NCBI GenBank assembly: GCA_964019695.1
Contig: OZ026525.1
Location: forward strand, 67,935,753 to 67,999,752
Length of the DNA: 64,000 bases
DNA from: Loripinus fragilis
Lineage: Eukaryota > Mollusca > Bivalvia > Lucinida > Lucinidae
Direction of reading: 5' to 3'
Every line of letters starts with the position of its first letter. Within the stretch, counting starts at the first letter, position 1. A program made the translations under genes and the position numbers. This document shows, piece after piece, positions 43,791 through 53,693 of this stretch. The notes beneath the pieces are model-generated. The model saw only the letters and a list, made by a program, of their open reading frames with translations, was not told the DNA's origin and ran no database searches.

Positions 43791-46700
43791 ATGACAATAG
43801 GACCTAGGCGACTGAGTAGTGCTGTCGTACCAACTTATCACCTATCATTCATGTTTTCAGGACTGCTACATATAATCGTCGTGATGACCCTACACACAGA
43901 TATTACCTACAGCTTCTCTGTCACGAACTGCCTAAGTGTCAATTCGCAACTAGCAACGCAGATCAGCCTTATTAACTTTTGCAAACGTATTCCAATGGCC
44001 AAAAAATTTCAAGATAATATCGCTTTTACTTTTAACTTCACATTCTGTCTCTCTCTCCTTGTTCTGAGAACATGGTTGTTTGTATTATTGATGTCATCTG
44101 GAGATATTCACCCTAACCCAGGACCAATGTCCTCTGTTTCATCTATTAGTTCATCTACTTTATCTACAAGCCTATCAGCCTCGGTCTTTGATTCTTTAAG
44201 TCTTTCTCACCATCTCTCATTTGTACATTATAATGTCCAGAGTATACTATCCAAACTTGACATTCTTCATGCAGAGCTCATTGACTTCGATATACTAGCG
44301 TTCACAGAGACTTGGCTAAGTCAGTCAATATCCACAGAAGATCTTCATCTCGACACTTACTGTAAGCCGGAACGAAAAGATCGTCCCACAGACGCTCATG
44401 GTGGTATTCTGGTATATATCAAGGAGAATATACATTTCAGAAGAAGACACGACCTTGAACCTCATGGTATTGAATGTTTGTGGATTGAGGTTGAAAATAA
44501 GTCAAAACATATCTTGTTTGGTGTATTTTACAGACCACCAAATTCAGATAGTATCTATTATGGGACTATCGAAGATTCCATTCATTTAGCAGTCGACACA
44601 GGAATAAATGATATAATCATAACTGGGGACTTTAATCTGAATGTACTAAACAATCCATCCTTTCAAAAAGTTCAAACTCTTTGTAATCAGTTTGCTCTTC
44701 ACCAGTCTATAAATGAGCCCACTCACTTTACTGAACACTCTTCCTCTAGCATCGATTTAATACTTGTTAGTAACAAAGATCATCTAGTTCTTAGTGGAGT
44801 AGGGGATCCATTTCTGAATCAAGAGGTTCGATATCACTGTCCCATTTACGGCGTATTTAAATTTTCTAAACCCAAACATAATACTTATACACGACATATT
44901 TGGAGCTACGATCGAGGCAACTATGAACTTTTAAGACAAAAAGCAACTAACACCGATTGGAACTCATTACACGACACTAACATACATCTTTACTCACAAA
45001 ACATAACTAACTGTATAATTTCTCTTGCTAAAGAATGTATCCCCAATAAAACAATACGAATTAGGCCATCTGATCCGCCTTGGATAACTACACATCTAAA
45101 ACAATACATCAGGAAACGTAAAAGAGCTTACAAACAAGCCAAACGAACCAATTTACCGGCACATTGGTCTAAATTCAAAAAACTGAGAAATAAGACAATA
45201 GCTGTTCTTCGAAACTCTAAGAAGGCATTCTTTGACAAACTCTCTGAAAAACTTAAATCTGAAACACTTTCCTCTCGAGATTGGTGGGCTACACTCAAGC
45301 ATATCATTAATCAGAACTCAAGATCTCAAATACCACCGTTGGAGAGTAATGGTCATATCTTCACTGATGATAAAGACAAGGCAAATCTATTAAACAATTT
45401 CTTCCAAAATCAAACTATTTTGAACGACCAGCATGCAACACTTCCTCCACTTATTCACATTACTGATTCAAGACTTAGTAGTATCATACTCAGTCCCATT
45501 GAAGTTAAATCTGTCTTAAAATCACTGGCTACTGGCAAAGCATCAGGACCAAACGGACTCAACAATCGTATTCTCAAAGAACTAGCTACTGAAATCTCTG
45601 TACCTCTTTGCAACCTCTTTAACTTATCTCTCCAGGAAGGCATAGTACCTGACTCCTACAAAGAAGGCAACGTTTGTTCTATATTAAAGAAAGATGACCC
45701 TTCACAACCAAGTAATTATCGACCAGTAACATTACTAAATTCGGAAGATAAAGTTTTTGAAAGACTTGTCTTCAAATACTTATACAATCACCTTATTGAT
45801 AACAATATACTTACATCTCTTCAGTCTGGTTTTATGCCTGGAGATTCGACTGTCAACCAATTAACATATCTTTATAATACTATTTGTCAGGCACTTGATC
45901 AAGGCAAAGAAGTTCGTGCTGTATTCTGCGACATAAGCAAAGCCTTTGACCGTGTATGGCATGCTGGACTTATCCACAAATTGCAGGCAGCTGGAGTTTG
46001 TGGCTCAGTTCTTAACTGGTTCAAAAATTATCTCTCAAACAGAAAGCAAAGAGTTGTACTTCCAGGCATAACATCAGACTGGGTCTATATCCTTGCAGGT
46101 GTTCCTCAAGGATCAATTCTTGGTCCTTTACTTTTCCTTCTCTACATCAACGACATAGTCAATGACATAGGTGCTAATATCAGACTTTTTGCTGATGACA
46201 CCAGTCTCTCTATTATTGTTGAGAACCCTGTAATGGCTGCAGCCTGTCTTAATACTGATTTACTTAAACTATCACACTGGGCAGCAACCTGGTTGGTACT
46301 GTTCAACCCTACGAAAACAGAATCATTAATATTCTCTCGTAAACTAAACAAACCTTTACATCCTCCTCTTTTTATGGAGAACCAACAGATTGTGGAGGTA
46401 GAATCTCACAAACACCTTGGTGTTATCTTATCAGCTGACTGTACATGGCATAAACACATAAAATACATAACTGACAAAGCATGGGTACGAATCAATATAA
46501 TGAGAAGACTTAAATTCAAACTTGACAGAAAATCTCTAGAGATTATATACACTACTTTCATTAGACCTCTTCTGGAATACTCCGATGTCATCTGGGACAA
46601 CTGTACTCGATATGAAAAACAAGAACTTGACAAAATACAAAACGAAGCAGCACGAATAGCTACAGGTGCTACAAAACTTATTTCCCTTGAAAATCTACAA

Positions 46701-47348
46701 GACGAAGTCAAGTGGCAGCCCTTACAAAAGCGCAGAGACAACCACAAACTTACCCTGTTCTACAAAATGAATAATAATATAACACCATCTTATCTCTCCG
46801 ACCTAGTACCAGGAACAGTCAGCACTGCCACAAGGTATAACTTAAGGAACTCTAATAATATCATGACAATCAGAGGTAGAACAAATTCCTACCTAAGCTC
46901 ATTTCTACCATCAACTGTTAGGGATTGGAATAACCTTCCTCCTGAGATTGCTCAGTCTGACTCAGTTGCTTCATTCAAGTATAATCTTAATAGAGATCGA
47001 ACCCATGTCCCAAAATACTTTTACAGCGGTAATAGACATGTACAAGTCCTTCACACACGTTTAAGATCCCAATGCAGTGCACTGAATCATGATCTGTTTA
47101 TGAAGAATATTTCAGATACTCCACTCTGTCGCTGTGGCAGTATTGAGAATACACATCACTTCTTTTTTAAATGCCCCTTCTACAATATTGTAAGAAATGA
47201 TCTTTTACACGAAGTGTCAACTTTACATGATGTTTCTCTTAAACTTCTACTCTATGGTAATCCGAACCTTTCAAATGACTTAAACACAAGGGTATTTGAA
47301 TCAGTACACAAATACATATTAAAGACAAAACGTTTTAGTTCTATCTAA
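43791..47348 (+). CDS. LINE ORF2 polyprotein: 2A-like motif, APE endonuclease, reverse transcriptase, zinc knuckle
   Basis: 1185 residues from the first in-frame ATG (frame open from 43575). A hydrophobic stretch ends in GDIHPNPGP at 44100-44126, a 2A-like motif. The endonuclease follows: HYNVQS (44227), FTETWL, GGILVYI, FYRPPN, GDFNLN (44625), SIDLI and RYHCPI, with the catalytic Asn, Glu, Asp and His positions present. The last Asp-His pair of the enzyme is Tyr-His here, a change I believe is frequent in this group. The reverse transcriptase has SNYRPVTLL, FCDISKAFDRVWH, GVPQGSILGPLLFLLYINDI and the catalytic FADD at 46188-46199. A C-x-C-(x)7-H-(x)4-C knuckle begins at 47127. Together these nick target DNA and copy the element RNA at the nick. 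There is no RNase H domain. No stop or frameshift was seen. Confidence 0.95.
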   Translation: MTIGPRRLSSAVVPTYHLSFMFSGLLHIIVVMTLHTDITYSFSVTNCLSVNSQLATQISLINFCKRIPMAKKFQDNIAFTFNFTFCLSLLVLRTWLFVLLMSSGDIHPNPGPMSSVSSISSSTLSTSLSASVFDSLSLSHHLSFVHYNVQSILSKLDILHAELIDFDILAFTETWLSQSISTEDLHLDTYCKPERKDRPTDAHGGILVYIKENIHFRRRHDLEPHGIECLWIEVENKSKHILFGVFYRPPNSDSIYYGTIEDSIHLAVDTGINDIIITGDFNLNVLNNPSFQKVQTLCNQFALHQSINEPTHFTEHSSSSIDLILVSNKDHLVLSGVGDPFLNQEVRYHCPIYGVFKFSKPKHNTYTRHIWSYDRGNYELLRQKATNTDWNSLHDTNIHLYSQNITNCIISLAKECIPNKTIRIRPSDPPWITTHLKQYIRKRKRAYKQAKRTNLPAHWSKFKKLRNKTIAVLRNSKKAFFDKLSEKLKSETLSSRDWWATLKHIINQNSRSQIPPLESNGHIFTDDKDKANLLNNFFQNQTILNDQHATLPPLIHITDSRLSSIILSPIEVKSVLKSLATGKASGPNGLNNRILKELATEISVPLCNLFNLSLQEGIVPDSYKEGNVCSILKKDDPSQPSNYRPVTLLNSEDKVFERLVFKYLYNHLIDNNILTSLQSGFMPGDSTVNQLTYLYNTICQALDQGKEVRAVFCDISKAFDRVWHAGLIHKLQAAGVCGSVLNWFKNYLSNRKQRVVLPGITSDWVYILAGVPQGSILGPLLFLLYINDIVNDIGANIRLFADDTSLSIIVENPVMAAACLNTDLLKLSHWAATWLVLFNPTKTESLIFSRKLNKPLHPPLFMENQQIVEVESHKHLGVILSADCTWHKHIKYITDKAWVRINIMRRLKFKLDRKSLEIIYTTFIRPLLEYSDVIWDNCTRYEKQELDKIQNEAARIATGATKLISLENLQDEVKWQPLQKRRDNHKLTLFYKMNNNITPSYLSDLVPGTVSTATRYNLRNSNNIMTIRGRTNSYLSSFLPSTVRDWNNLPPEIAQSDSVASFKYNLNRDRTHVPKYFYSGNRHVQVLHTRLRSQCSALNHDLFMKNISDTPLCRCGSIENTHHFFFKCPFYNIVRNDLLHEVSTLHDVSLKLLLYGNPNLSNDLNTRVFESVHKYILKTKRFSSI
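44100..44126 (+). promoter_or_regulatory. 2A-like translational recoding motif GDIHPNPGP
   Basis: Encodes G-D-I-H-P-N-P-G-P directly after a hydrophobic segment (LLVLRTWLFVLLMSS). The 2A consensus is D-(V/I)-E-x-N-P-G-P, where the ribosome skips the last Gly-Pro bond. His replaces Glu here. If active it would release an N-terminal peptide of about 110 residues and start the enzyme part at Pro. This variant is common at this position in related elements, from memory; activity is not certain. Confidence 0.6.
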
Positions 47349-47880
47349 TTTGAACAATATGTTAGCAGTTTCATTAATATGAAAGATGCTGTTCCACCTT
47401 AGAGTCTGCCTCAAGGCCATATAGGGTCTCCCTCTCCCATCCTCCTATTTACATATGTTTTCTTTGCATTTTCTCATGATTTTGCACATTTTTCTTCTTT
47501 TTTCTCTTGATAATGTACATTTCACCAATTATACAGCTCTGCCAATTACTTGCAACTAAATTGAAATATTGCTTAGTATGTACAACACCTCATGAATAGT
47601 CTGCGATCAATTATCTCTATACTTTCACTTAATGGCTATAATGGGAGTTAACTGGCTTCTCATGAATTTACCAACAAACCTATACTATAATTGGCAGAGC
47701 TGAACCTGCTTGCTTCCAGAGAGTTGAATTACCTTGTTAAATCTGCCTACGTTTCACAATATGTAGCATCTAGGAGAAGAACTATATAAGTAGTATTACT
47801 TTCGTTCTAATCCTATACTTTGTATTTACAGATGATGTATAATTGTACAATTATCTTTCTGAAATAAAATATGTTTAAAC
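47349..47880 (+). other. LINE 3' untranslated tail
   Basis: AT-rich 532 bp after the ORF2 stop, ending AATAAAATATGTTTAAAC with a polyadenylation-like AATAAA at 47863-47868. Immediately followed by the right target duplication. No long poly-A and no clear short tandem tail. Confidence 0.7.
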
Positions 47881-47894
47881 TAATAAAAATGGCG
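47881..47894 (+). repeat. 14-bp target-site duplication of the LINE, right copy
   Basis: TAATAAAAATGGCG, identical to 40445-40458. It contains the ATGGCG that continues into an open frame on the right. Confidence 0.75.
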
Positions 47895-47930
47895 GCCCAA
47901 TCCCAGTGCGCACCGAGCGAAAGGCGACAG
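47889..47930 (+). CDS. candidate first coding exon of a host gene split by the LINE
   Basis: ATG at 47889 in strong context (AAAATGG) opens 14 codons, reading MAAQSQCAPSERRQ, and ends at a strong donor, GACAG|GTTAGT, in phase 0. The sequence is CpG-rich compared with surroundings. If the LINE and one target copy are ignored, this exon would directly follow the TCTCGCGAGA promoter-like block that ends at 40458. Product unknown: 14 residues are too few to identify, and downstream exons were not recognised. In the present arrangement a transcript from the left block would meet the LINE after ATGGCG. Confidence 0.35.
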
Positions 47931-48100
47931 GTTAGTTCGTGCTAGCGGACTTCCTGTGCGACAATGGGGCTTCTTCTAAATATCCCACAGACTCAGTTCG
48001 ATTGCACCAGCCTTTTAGCTCACTTGTGCTTGGGGAACATTCATCGATCGGCGTCATTCGTCGTGACAACTCGACCAACCGGTCTGGGCAGAACAGAATT
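47931..48100. other. intron-like or repeat DNA after candidate exon
   Basis: Starts with GTTAGTTCG. No coding feature recognised. Confidence 0.3.
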
Positions 48101-48165
48101 GTCCGCCTGTACGTGGAGATAATCCACGAGCTTTAGCGAGTGGATTATCTTACGTACAGGTGGAC
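48101..48165. repeat. hairpin, ~26-bp stem, ATAATCCAC core
   Basis: GTCCGCCTGTACGTGGAGAT plus AATCCAC faces GTGGATTATCTTACGTACAG plus GTGGAC around a 12-base loop. The core matches the perfect hairpin at 50512-50577. Confidence 0.85.
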
Positions 48166-48379
48166 AAACATGGTATAACTAATTAATACCACCTACATAA
48201 GTGTAGACCTTGCACATCACGAGCTATTTCGTGCTAGAGTTGGTTCGTTATAAAAAAATACATGTAATGATCGAGTCCCGAGACACAAGGACAATTTTAG
48301 CATATGTGTGTGTATAAAACAATTTCGCACACAATATATGTACCACGGTATCGTGATTTCCAAAAATGTGGCATTTTGA

Positions 48380-48590
48380 CATGAATAGACTCGGACGAAC
48401 CTGTGCAGCCTCCTCTTAAGCTGTGAAACTCCAAATGATGTTCGGTCAGAAGCTTAACTAAGCGACTAGCTAAGGCTCTGATCACACTGTGTCCATGCGC
48501 AGGCTGATCTGAGCATTTGCGTGTCGCCTATACCACATTGTCGTGTCCCAATTATGTTGATCATAAGCCTTTCTAATATCCGAAAAGTTA
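48380..48590 (+). repeat. dispersed ~190-bp repeat, second copy
   Basis: AATAGACTCGGACGAACCTG, GTGAAACTCCAAATGATGTT and CATGCGCAGGCTGATCTGAG match 36898-37085 in order. Confidence 0.7.
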
Positions 48591-48714
48591 CGGTGACATT
48601 TGTTTATGATTGGCAGCATGTAAAATAAAGTCATTGGCTTATTTTCAAGGACATTTACACAAAACAGAAGTGTCAAAGCCTTTAAAGACATATGCGGCTA
48701 TTTCCAATGCGCAC

Positions 48715-48827
48715 CTTTCCCGCGTCTGCAAACGGGGAAAGTTGTCTGGGTCCTGTCTTTCGACCCTTAACGGATTCGGATCAACACAGCTTCCGATATT
48801 TCTTAGGTCATATCGGTGTTCCGACAT
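48715..48827 (-). CDS. candidate first coding exon on the minus strand (speculative)
   Basis: ATG at 48827 (GAAGAAAATGTCGG, A at -3) opens a frame of 60 codons to a stop at 48645. A possible donor GGGAAAG|GTGCGC ends an exon at 48715. The residues start MSEHRYDLRNIGSC and continue with DPNPLRVERQDPDNFPR, polar and protein-like but without a domain I recognise. CpG-rich and free of repeats seen elsewhere in the window. Alternatively the full 60-codon frame is chance. Confidence 0.25.
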
Positions 48828-49025
48828 TTTCTTCACAAAATCACTAATTAAAGTGTGTTCGAAATATCTATTGACATCTTTTCAGAACTGATCGTCTCAG
48901 CACTAAAGATAGATAAATGTAGCTCAGTCGAAATCAAACGACGTACATAATAACCCTGGTTACCAATACGATAGTGGCCGAGTCTATACTATTTGTATGG
49001 TTATTTAGAGCGGCGCACGACCTAA

Positions 49026-49092
49026 CCTCGTGGCCTAGTGGTTAGCGTGTCTGGCTACAAAGCCAGAGGACCAAGATCGATTCCCGGAAGCG
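49026..49092 (+). ncRNA. tRNA-like SINE head or tRNA pseudogene
   Basis: CTCGTGGCCTAGTGGTTAGC gives an A box (TGGCCTAGTGG), then a stem-loop CTGGCTACAAAGCCAG in the anticodon position, and a B box in AGATCGATTCCCGG. Acceptor ends do not pair and the anticodon loop is not seven bases, so it is not a working tRNA. No poly-T terminator sits immediately after, though TTTTTT lies at 49109. Most likely a tRNA-derived SINE fragment. Confidence 0.55.
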
Positions 49093-49094
49093 CA

Positions 49095-49925
49095 CATATT
49101 TTCAGTGTGTTTTTTCCTCCTTTTTTAACATTTTAATGCTAAATTACTACATATACTAGTAAAATGGCATCATCAAAACGATCGAAATGGTCATCCCCGA
49201 ACTTTTTATATTGAATTTCGCATGAAACCTATGGGGGTGGGGTTAAATTTGGCCCTCTAGAAAGAGAATTAGTTCGGTGACCCCTGATTTTTATTCTTTT
49301 TTCTGAAAGGTATTATAATAGTCCATGAATTAAAAATAAATTTTCAAGATTTTCAATATCAGATTTTTTAATACATGATTTATTCTAAAAACAAATTCCA
49401 TTTTTTGACGAATTGTCAAAATATATCATGCAGTATCTTGTCACAGCATGGGATAACAAGTAAACATGCACATTTTCTTAAAAGTTTGAGGTCATGGGCA
49501 GTAATTTAAGTTAAAAGAAAGAAGCTCGCTGAAGATTACAACCATTTTAGCTCGATAATTAGGACTAGTGTTATTATTTTATATTTCTAGAAAATTGGTC
49601 AAATGCTGTAAACTTCAATATGAGATTCTGAAAAAATAAGCACGGTGACATATCCTTTTTATTTCATAAATGGATAGTCCAGGCATAAAACAAACTTTAT
49701 GCAAAGTATTGAAAATATTTCAATATGGGAAGTATTTAGTAGCATATGTCCTTAAGGTACTTATCTCAAGGAACTCGTGTGAGATTCCATTTCACATTCA
49801 TTCGGCTATTTGTCGGATTCTTTTTGGGTTGTATTTGTTTATTTCCCCTAAAAAGAGATGTTTCTTATTAGATTCGCGCATTCTCGCAAGATTCTTCGCC
49901 CCCGTGACGCATTTTCAAAATATCA
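49095..49925. other. no gene recognised
   Basis: AT-rich; the 99-codon open frame at 49670-49969 has no domain and overlaps a MITE end. Confidence 0.4.
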
Positions 49926-49929
49926 ATAC

Positions 49930-50152
49930 TGTGTATGGTTCCAGATCAGGCCCTGATCTTTTGCAATAGTATAAATCCAGATCAGGCCCCGACAAAACGT
50001 TGGGCCTGGTCTGGATCGAAATTGTTTGACACCCTGATGGTATTTCCGAAAGAAATTTTCGAAAAGAAGTTGATTTTGAAAAGAATAAGCAGAAGATTTA
50101 ATCAAAGCATAAAAAATTGCCCAGAATCCCAGAATGCAAAGAGTTTAAGAAT
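49930..50152. mobile_element. MITE, TAACTCTTTGCATGC family
   Basis: CCAGATCAGGCCCTGATCTT, then GGGCCTGGTCTGGATCGAAA and TTGTTTGACACCCTGATGG, ending CCAGAATGCAAAGAGTTTA. The left end is degraded. Facing GATCAGGCCC and GGGCCTGGTC arms form the hairpin. Confidence 0.7.
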
Positions 50153-50163
50153 TGTTGAAATGC

Positions 50164-50429
50164 CATGGGCGGATCCAGAGGGGGGGACAGGGGGTCCGGA
50201 CCCCCCTTAAAAACACTAAAATATAGGGTTTCTTTGCAATACTGGTCCAGATCCCCTGAAAAAATCACAGAGCTACCAAGCCAGCATTCAATGTTGGGCC
50301 ATCATCTGCCCGCCAGCGAAACGCCGTTTCAATGGCGTTGCGCTGGCGAGCCGATGATGGCCCAATTAAAGCGGTATTTGGATCCTAAAAAACGTTCTCA
50401 AATTTGGACCCCTTCTAGATCCGCGCATG
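50164..50429. mobile_element. GCGGATCCAGAGGGGG-family element, copy 2
   Basis: Ends CATGGGCGGATCCAGAGGGG and TTCTAGATCCGCGCATG. Contains GGGGTCCGGACCCC and a GCCATCATCTGCCCGCCAGC segment facing GCTGGCGAGCCGATGATGGC, a second internal inverted repeat. Confidence 0.85.
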
Positions 50430-50511
50430 AATGCACTGGTGAGCCAATTTACATCTATATGTTTTTCTCCTAAAGATCAAAAGTCACTAAATGTATTAAA
50501 GCTATTGTATG

Positions 50512-50577
50512 GTTTGTGCGTCTGTACGGGCAATAATCCACGAGCTAGTGGATTATTGCCCGTACAGACGCACAAAC
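50512..50577. repeat. perfect 30-bp-stem hairpin
   Basis: GTTTGTGCGTCTGTACGGGC plus AATAATCCAC faces its exact reverse complement around the 6-base loop GAGCTA. No mismatch in 30 pairs. Shares the ATAATCCACGAGCT core with 48101-48165, suggesting one very small palindromic family. Confidence 0.92.
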
Positions 50578-50950
50578 ACAATAAATATCGTATTGCACCT
50601 TGGTGCATTTGCACTTTGAGCATTTGAATATCACTTAAAGTTGAAATAATGTCAGTTTAACGCTCTACTGGTATAGTTTGACATGAATACATTTTTTAAT
50701 GTGACAATTGGCACAGGTCCATGTTTTTATTAGTTTTTACTATAAAGGTGTTTGACCTTTTATGCTTTAAATTCAGGTAAAAACAGGCGACATTTTACTA
50801 ACATTATAAAAGACAGTGATTTGTGCATCCTACCAGATATACACGTGTATGCATTGTTAGATGTCATTATTTTTGTTTAATTGAAGAAGAAAAAACACAC
50901 AATATTGACGCTGTCGTCAGCAAATTATTAGGTTGACTTACTAAATTAAT
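50578..50950. other. no feature recognised
   Basis: AT-rich, with no repeats matched in the window. Confidence 0.4.
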
Positions 50951-50952
50951 CA

Positions 50953-51150
50953 TAGGGCCAGTTAAGCCACAAAAAAAAATTAGCGTAAAATTGCGATTAT
51001 ATACTTATCCGTCAGTTTAAACATGTGTTTTGGGTGTTCAAAAGAATCGTCTCATCGAGACGGTTCGTTTGAGTACCAACAACATATGCTTTGATTGAGA
51101 AATAAGAAAAATAATAATCAGTTACGCACTCTTATCTGGGGACCTGAAAT
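50953..51150. mobile_element. palindromic MITE (GGGCC..TTAAGC family), complete copy
   Basis: ATAGGGCCAGTTAAGC at the left and CTTATCTGGGGACCT at the right. TTCAAAAGAATCGTCTC faces GAGACGGTTCGTTTGAG, and ATTGCGATTATATACTTATC faces ATAAGAAAAATAATAATCAG. Same family as 38950-39142. Confidence 0.8.
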
Positions 51151-52910
51151 TTACTTAAAAGTTAATATTAACTTAACTCGTATACATTATAGCTTGTGTA
51201 TACAAAAACTCCATACTGGTCAGAAATTATGGTGATATGTGCGACTTTAATGGAGGCTTTAAACGAAAATTGTAAGATTTTTTCTATTGGCTATTGCTTC
51301 GTCATAAAATACATGTAGCAAATGAATGGATTCACTCAACTACTTTTTATTTATTAGATTTAAATCCCAACTCAGAACAATCAACAACACTTATCCATTC
51401 ATTTAGACAAGAGAATGTGCATAATAATACATGTAGGCAGCTTGTTTTGATGGCTGCCCTGTACTCATGTTTTAAAATGTCATTCCTGATACCATAACAA
51501 AAAAAATATGACCGTAGGTATTATCTTCATTTTCTGCATTAGGTAGCTGCAGACACCATCTTTCAAACTGGTAAATAAATGCAACCACAGAGCACTGTAT
51601 TAGTTTATATATTGAGCAAAAGTTGACTGGAAGCAGGAATGACAATAAGTAACAGGAATGACAACACTATTTTTGCTTCAGTAACTTGAATGGTTGGTTA
51701 TTTATTATATGCATTTAAACTGTTCTGACGAAAACAGTAATTTCAAATTAGGGTATTTGAAAGAATTATAAATGGTCAAACACAATAGTAGAGACCCCAT
51801 GGTTCAGAAATGTCAAAAAGGGCATTTAGATATGCATTCTGTTTAAGCAGCGCATTCACTTGTGTAATATTTTAGTATAGGCAGTATCAAACCGGATATT
51901 CCACTCAATTTCAATCTGTAAAACAAACGTGCTACAGCATGTTAAATACGTTACCCTCTTTTTCTTAAAATAAAAGTATGCAATTACGTCTGTTTAGGTA
52001 GTGGTTGAACTGTTTAAATGAAATGCAGTCTGTAAGAGCATGTTATTGTCTACATATACTGATTTTGTAAAAATGGTTTGGGTCAATTATAATGTCATTT
52101 ACGTTATATTTTCAACAATGCCAAATAAAAGCAATAATATTTTGTTAAGCAGTTATAGTTGATAACATTTCAAAAAATGTTTTAGTTTATGATAGAATGT
52201 ATTAAACTTCACTGACTATTTTAAAACTGCAAACAAATATGTTCTGAAATTAATACTTTATCAGTTTAAGCTGTGTAACTCGATGACCATGGATAAAACG
52301 TTATATAACGTCACAGAAGATCCTTTAATTTTGAAATCAAACATGCCATTATTCCTTTTACCTTTTGAACACCTTATTATCATTGTTTTGATATCACCCA
52401 CTAAAATGGTAATAATAATACCATTTCCAGTGTAAAATATCATTTTGTTTTACGCTTTCCAATAAGTCACGTATATTGCAAAGTTAAAGACAAGCACACA
52501 TTGCTTAATTCATAAAAATACAGTATACATCACAGGTCATTTATTTCATTTAAAAATGAAGCTGTGTTTGATAGGTATCAAATTATCATTTTTCCCCAAA
52601 AAATGTGTCAGTACTGATTAAAAGAATATGTGTATATGGATGTACATTTTCTTTCTGTGAAATGGTGCAGTTCTTATTTTTATAACAACAACAATACATT
52701 GCACGTTATTTTTTCTCGGCTTTATGAATACAATTTATAAAGTTGGAAAATGATATGTCTGATGCACCATCTCAACTAAGATACACTCCCTTGTTCTGTC
52801 ACCCTTACGAAAGTAACATATATAACTGTGAAAGGATTATATGTTTGTCTTAACTTTGTTCAGAATACAACTGCGCCTGAACATCTAATACATACTAAGA
52901 GTTTTGGATT
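51151..52910. other. longest repeat-poor stretch of the right half, no gene recognised
   Basis: AT-rich with no palindromes, monomers or domains I can match. Short open frames only. GAATGACAATAAGTAACAGGAATGACAA at 51637-51664 is a tiny tandem repeat. Confidence 0.4.
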
Positions 52911-53693
52911 TTTAGCTCACCTGAGCCGAAGGCTCATGGGTGAGCTAATAGAATACCAGTCCGGCGTCCGTCCGGCGTCCGTCTGGCCGGCCACAATTTC
53001 AAACATCTTCTCCTCTGAAACCACTGGGCCATTTAAATTCAAATAACATATGGAGACTCCTTAGGTCGCGGGAACGAAAGTAGTGGGGCTTACCAAGTTT
53101 GTTCAAATGATGATCCTAGGTTGACCTTGACCTACTTAACGTCAAGGTCAAAAATAGTAAGTGAGTATGATCAGGAAATACCACAATCACAAACTGCAGA
53201 CAACCCCGTGGCACCGCGAGGAAGAGCCGCTCTACCATCACGAGACACCAGGGAGACAAATTAAGCAAAGCAATCAGCTCTCTCTTCCCCATCAAGATGA
53301 TTGCAATACTAGAATGGACATAAAGAAATGTACAACAAAACATAGAACAATTACAGACTCACAATAAACAAAAAGTCAACAACAACAGAACCACCGCTTA
53401 GAACGGACAGCAGCCTAAGCCACCGGGGGGCTTAAATGCATTTTACTGGTACCAAATCTTCGCCCTAGATTACGCTGTTGTTGAAGAACAAGAAATGTTC
53501 AGCTCGCATGGAAGCCATCTAACTAATGCAATGTATCATCATGGAAAACACTCTAATCAAATTAACACTCCATGATGAAACAAAGAAAAGGGCTCATGAC
53601 TCACAGATAGTCAGAGCTAAAGAAAACCTCAAGTTGAGCCACGGTGGGTCCAGCTACAGATAAGCATCAGGCACCAACCCACCGATTAAAGCT

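Larger units (their letters stand above)
40459..47880 (+). mobile_element. 7.4-kb APE-type non-LTR retrotransposon (LINE)
   Basis: Bounded by an exact 14-bp direct repeat, as expected for target-primed reverse transcription. From left to right it has ORF1 (frame open from 40437, stop 41048), a 2.6-kb interval with a nested MITE and a tandem array, ORF2 (43791-47348) and a 530-bp 3' tail ending just after AAATAAAATATGTTTAAAC. The left boundary falls in ORF1 without an in-frame ATG, so the copy is probably slightly 5'-truncated. The architecture resembles CR1/Jockey-group elements. The very long ORF1-ORF2 gap is unusual and suggests later insertions. ORF2 has no stop or frameshift, so the insertion is young. 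Confidence 0.85.

Noticed and set aside
43585..43794. Hydrophobic 69-codon frame just before ORF2, like a small membrane protein
   Set aside because: T-rich sequence gives Leu/Phe/Ile runs in several frames. It overlaps the ORF2 frame, and nothing ties it to a function.
46142..46747. Minus-strand open frames of 69 and 113 codons
   Set aside because: They are antisense shadows of the reverse-transcriptase coding region.
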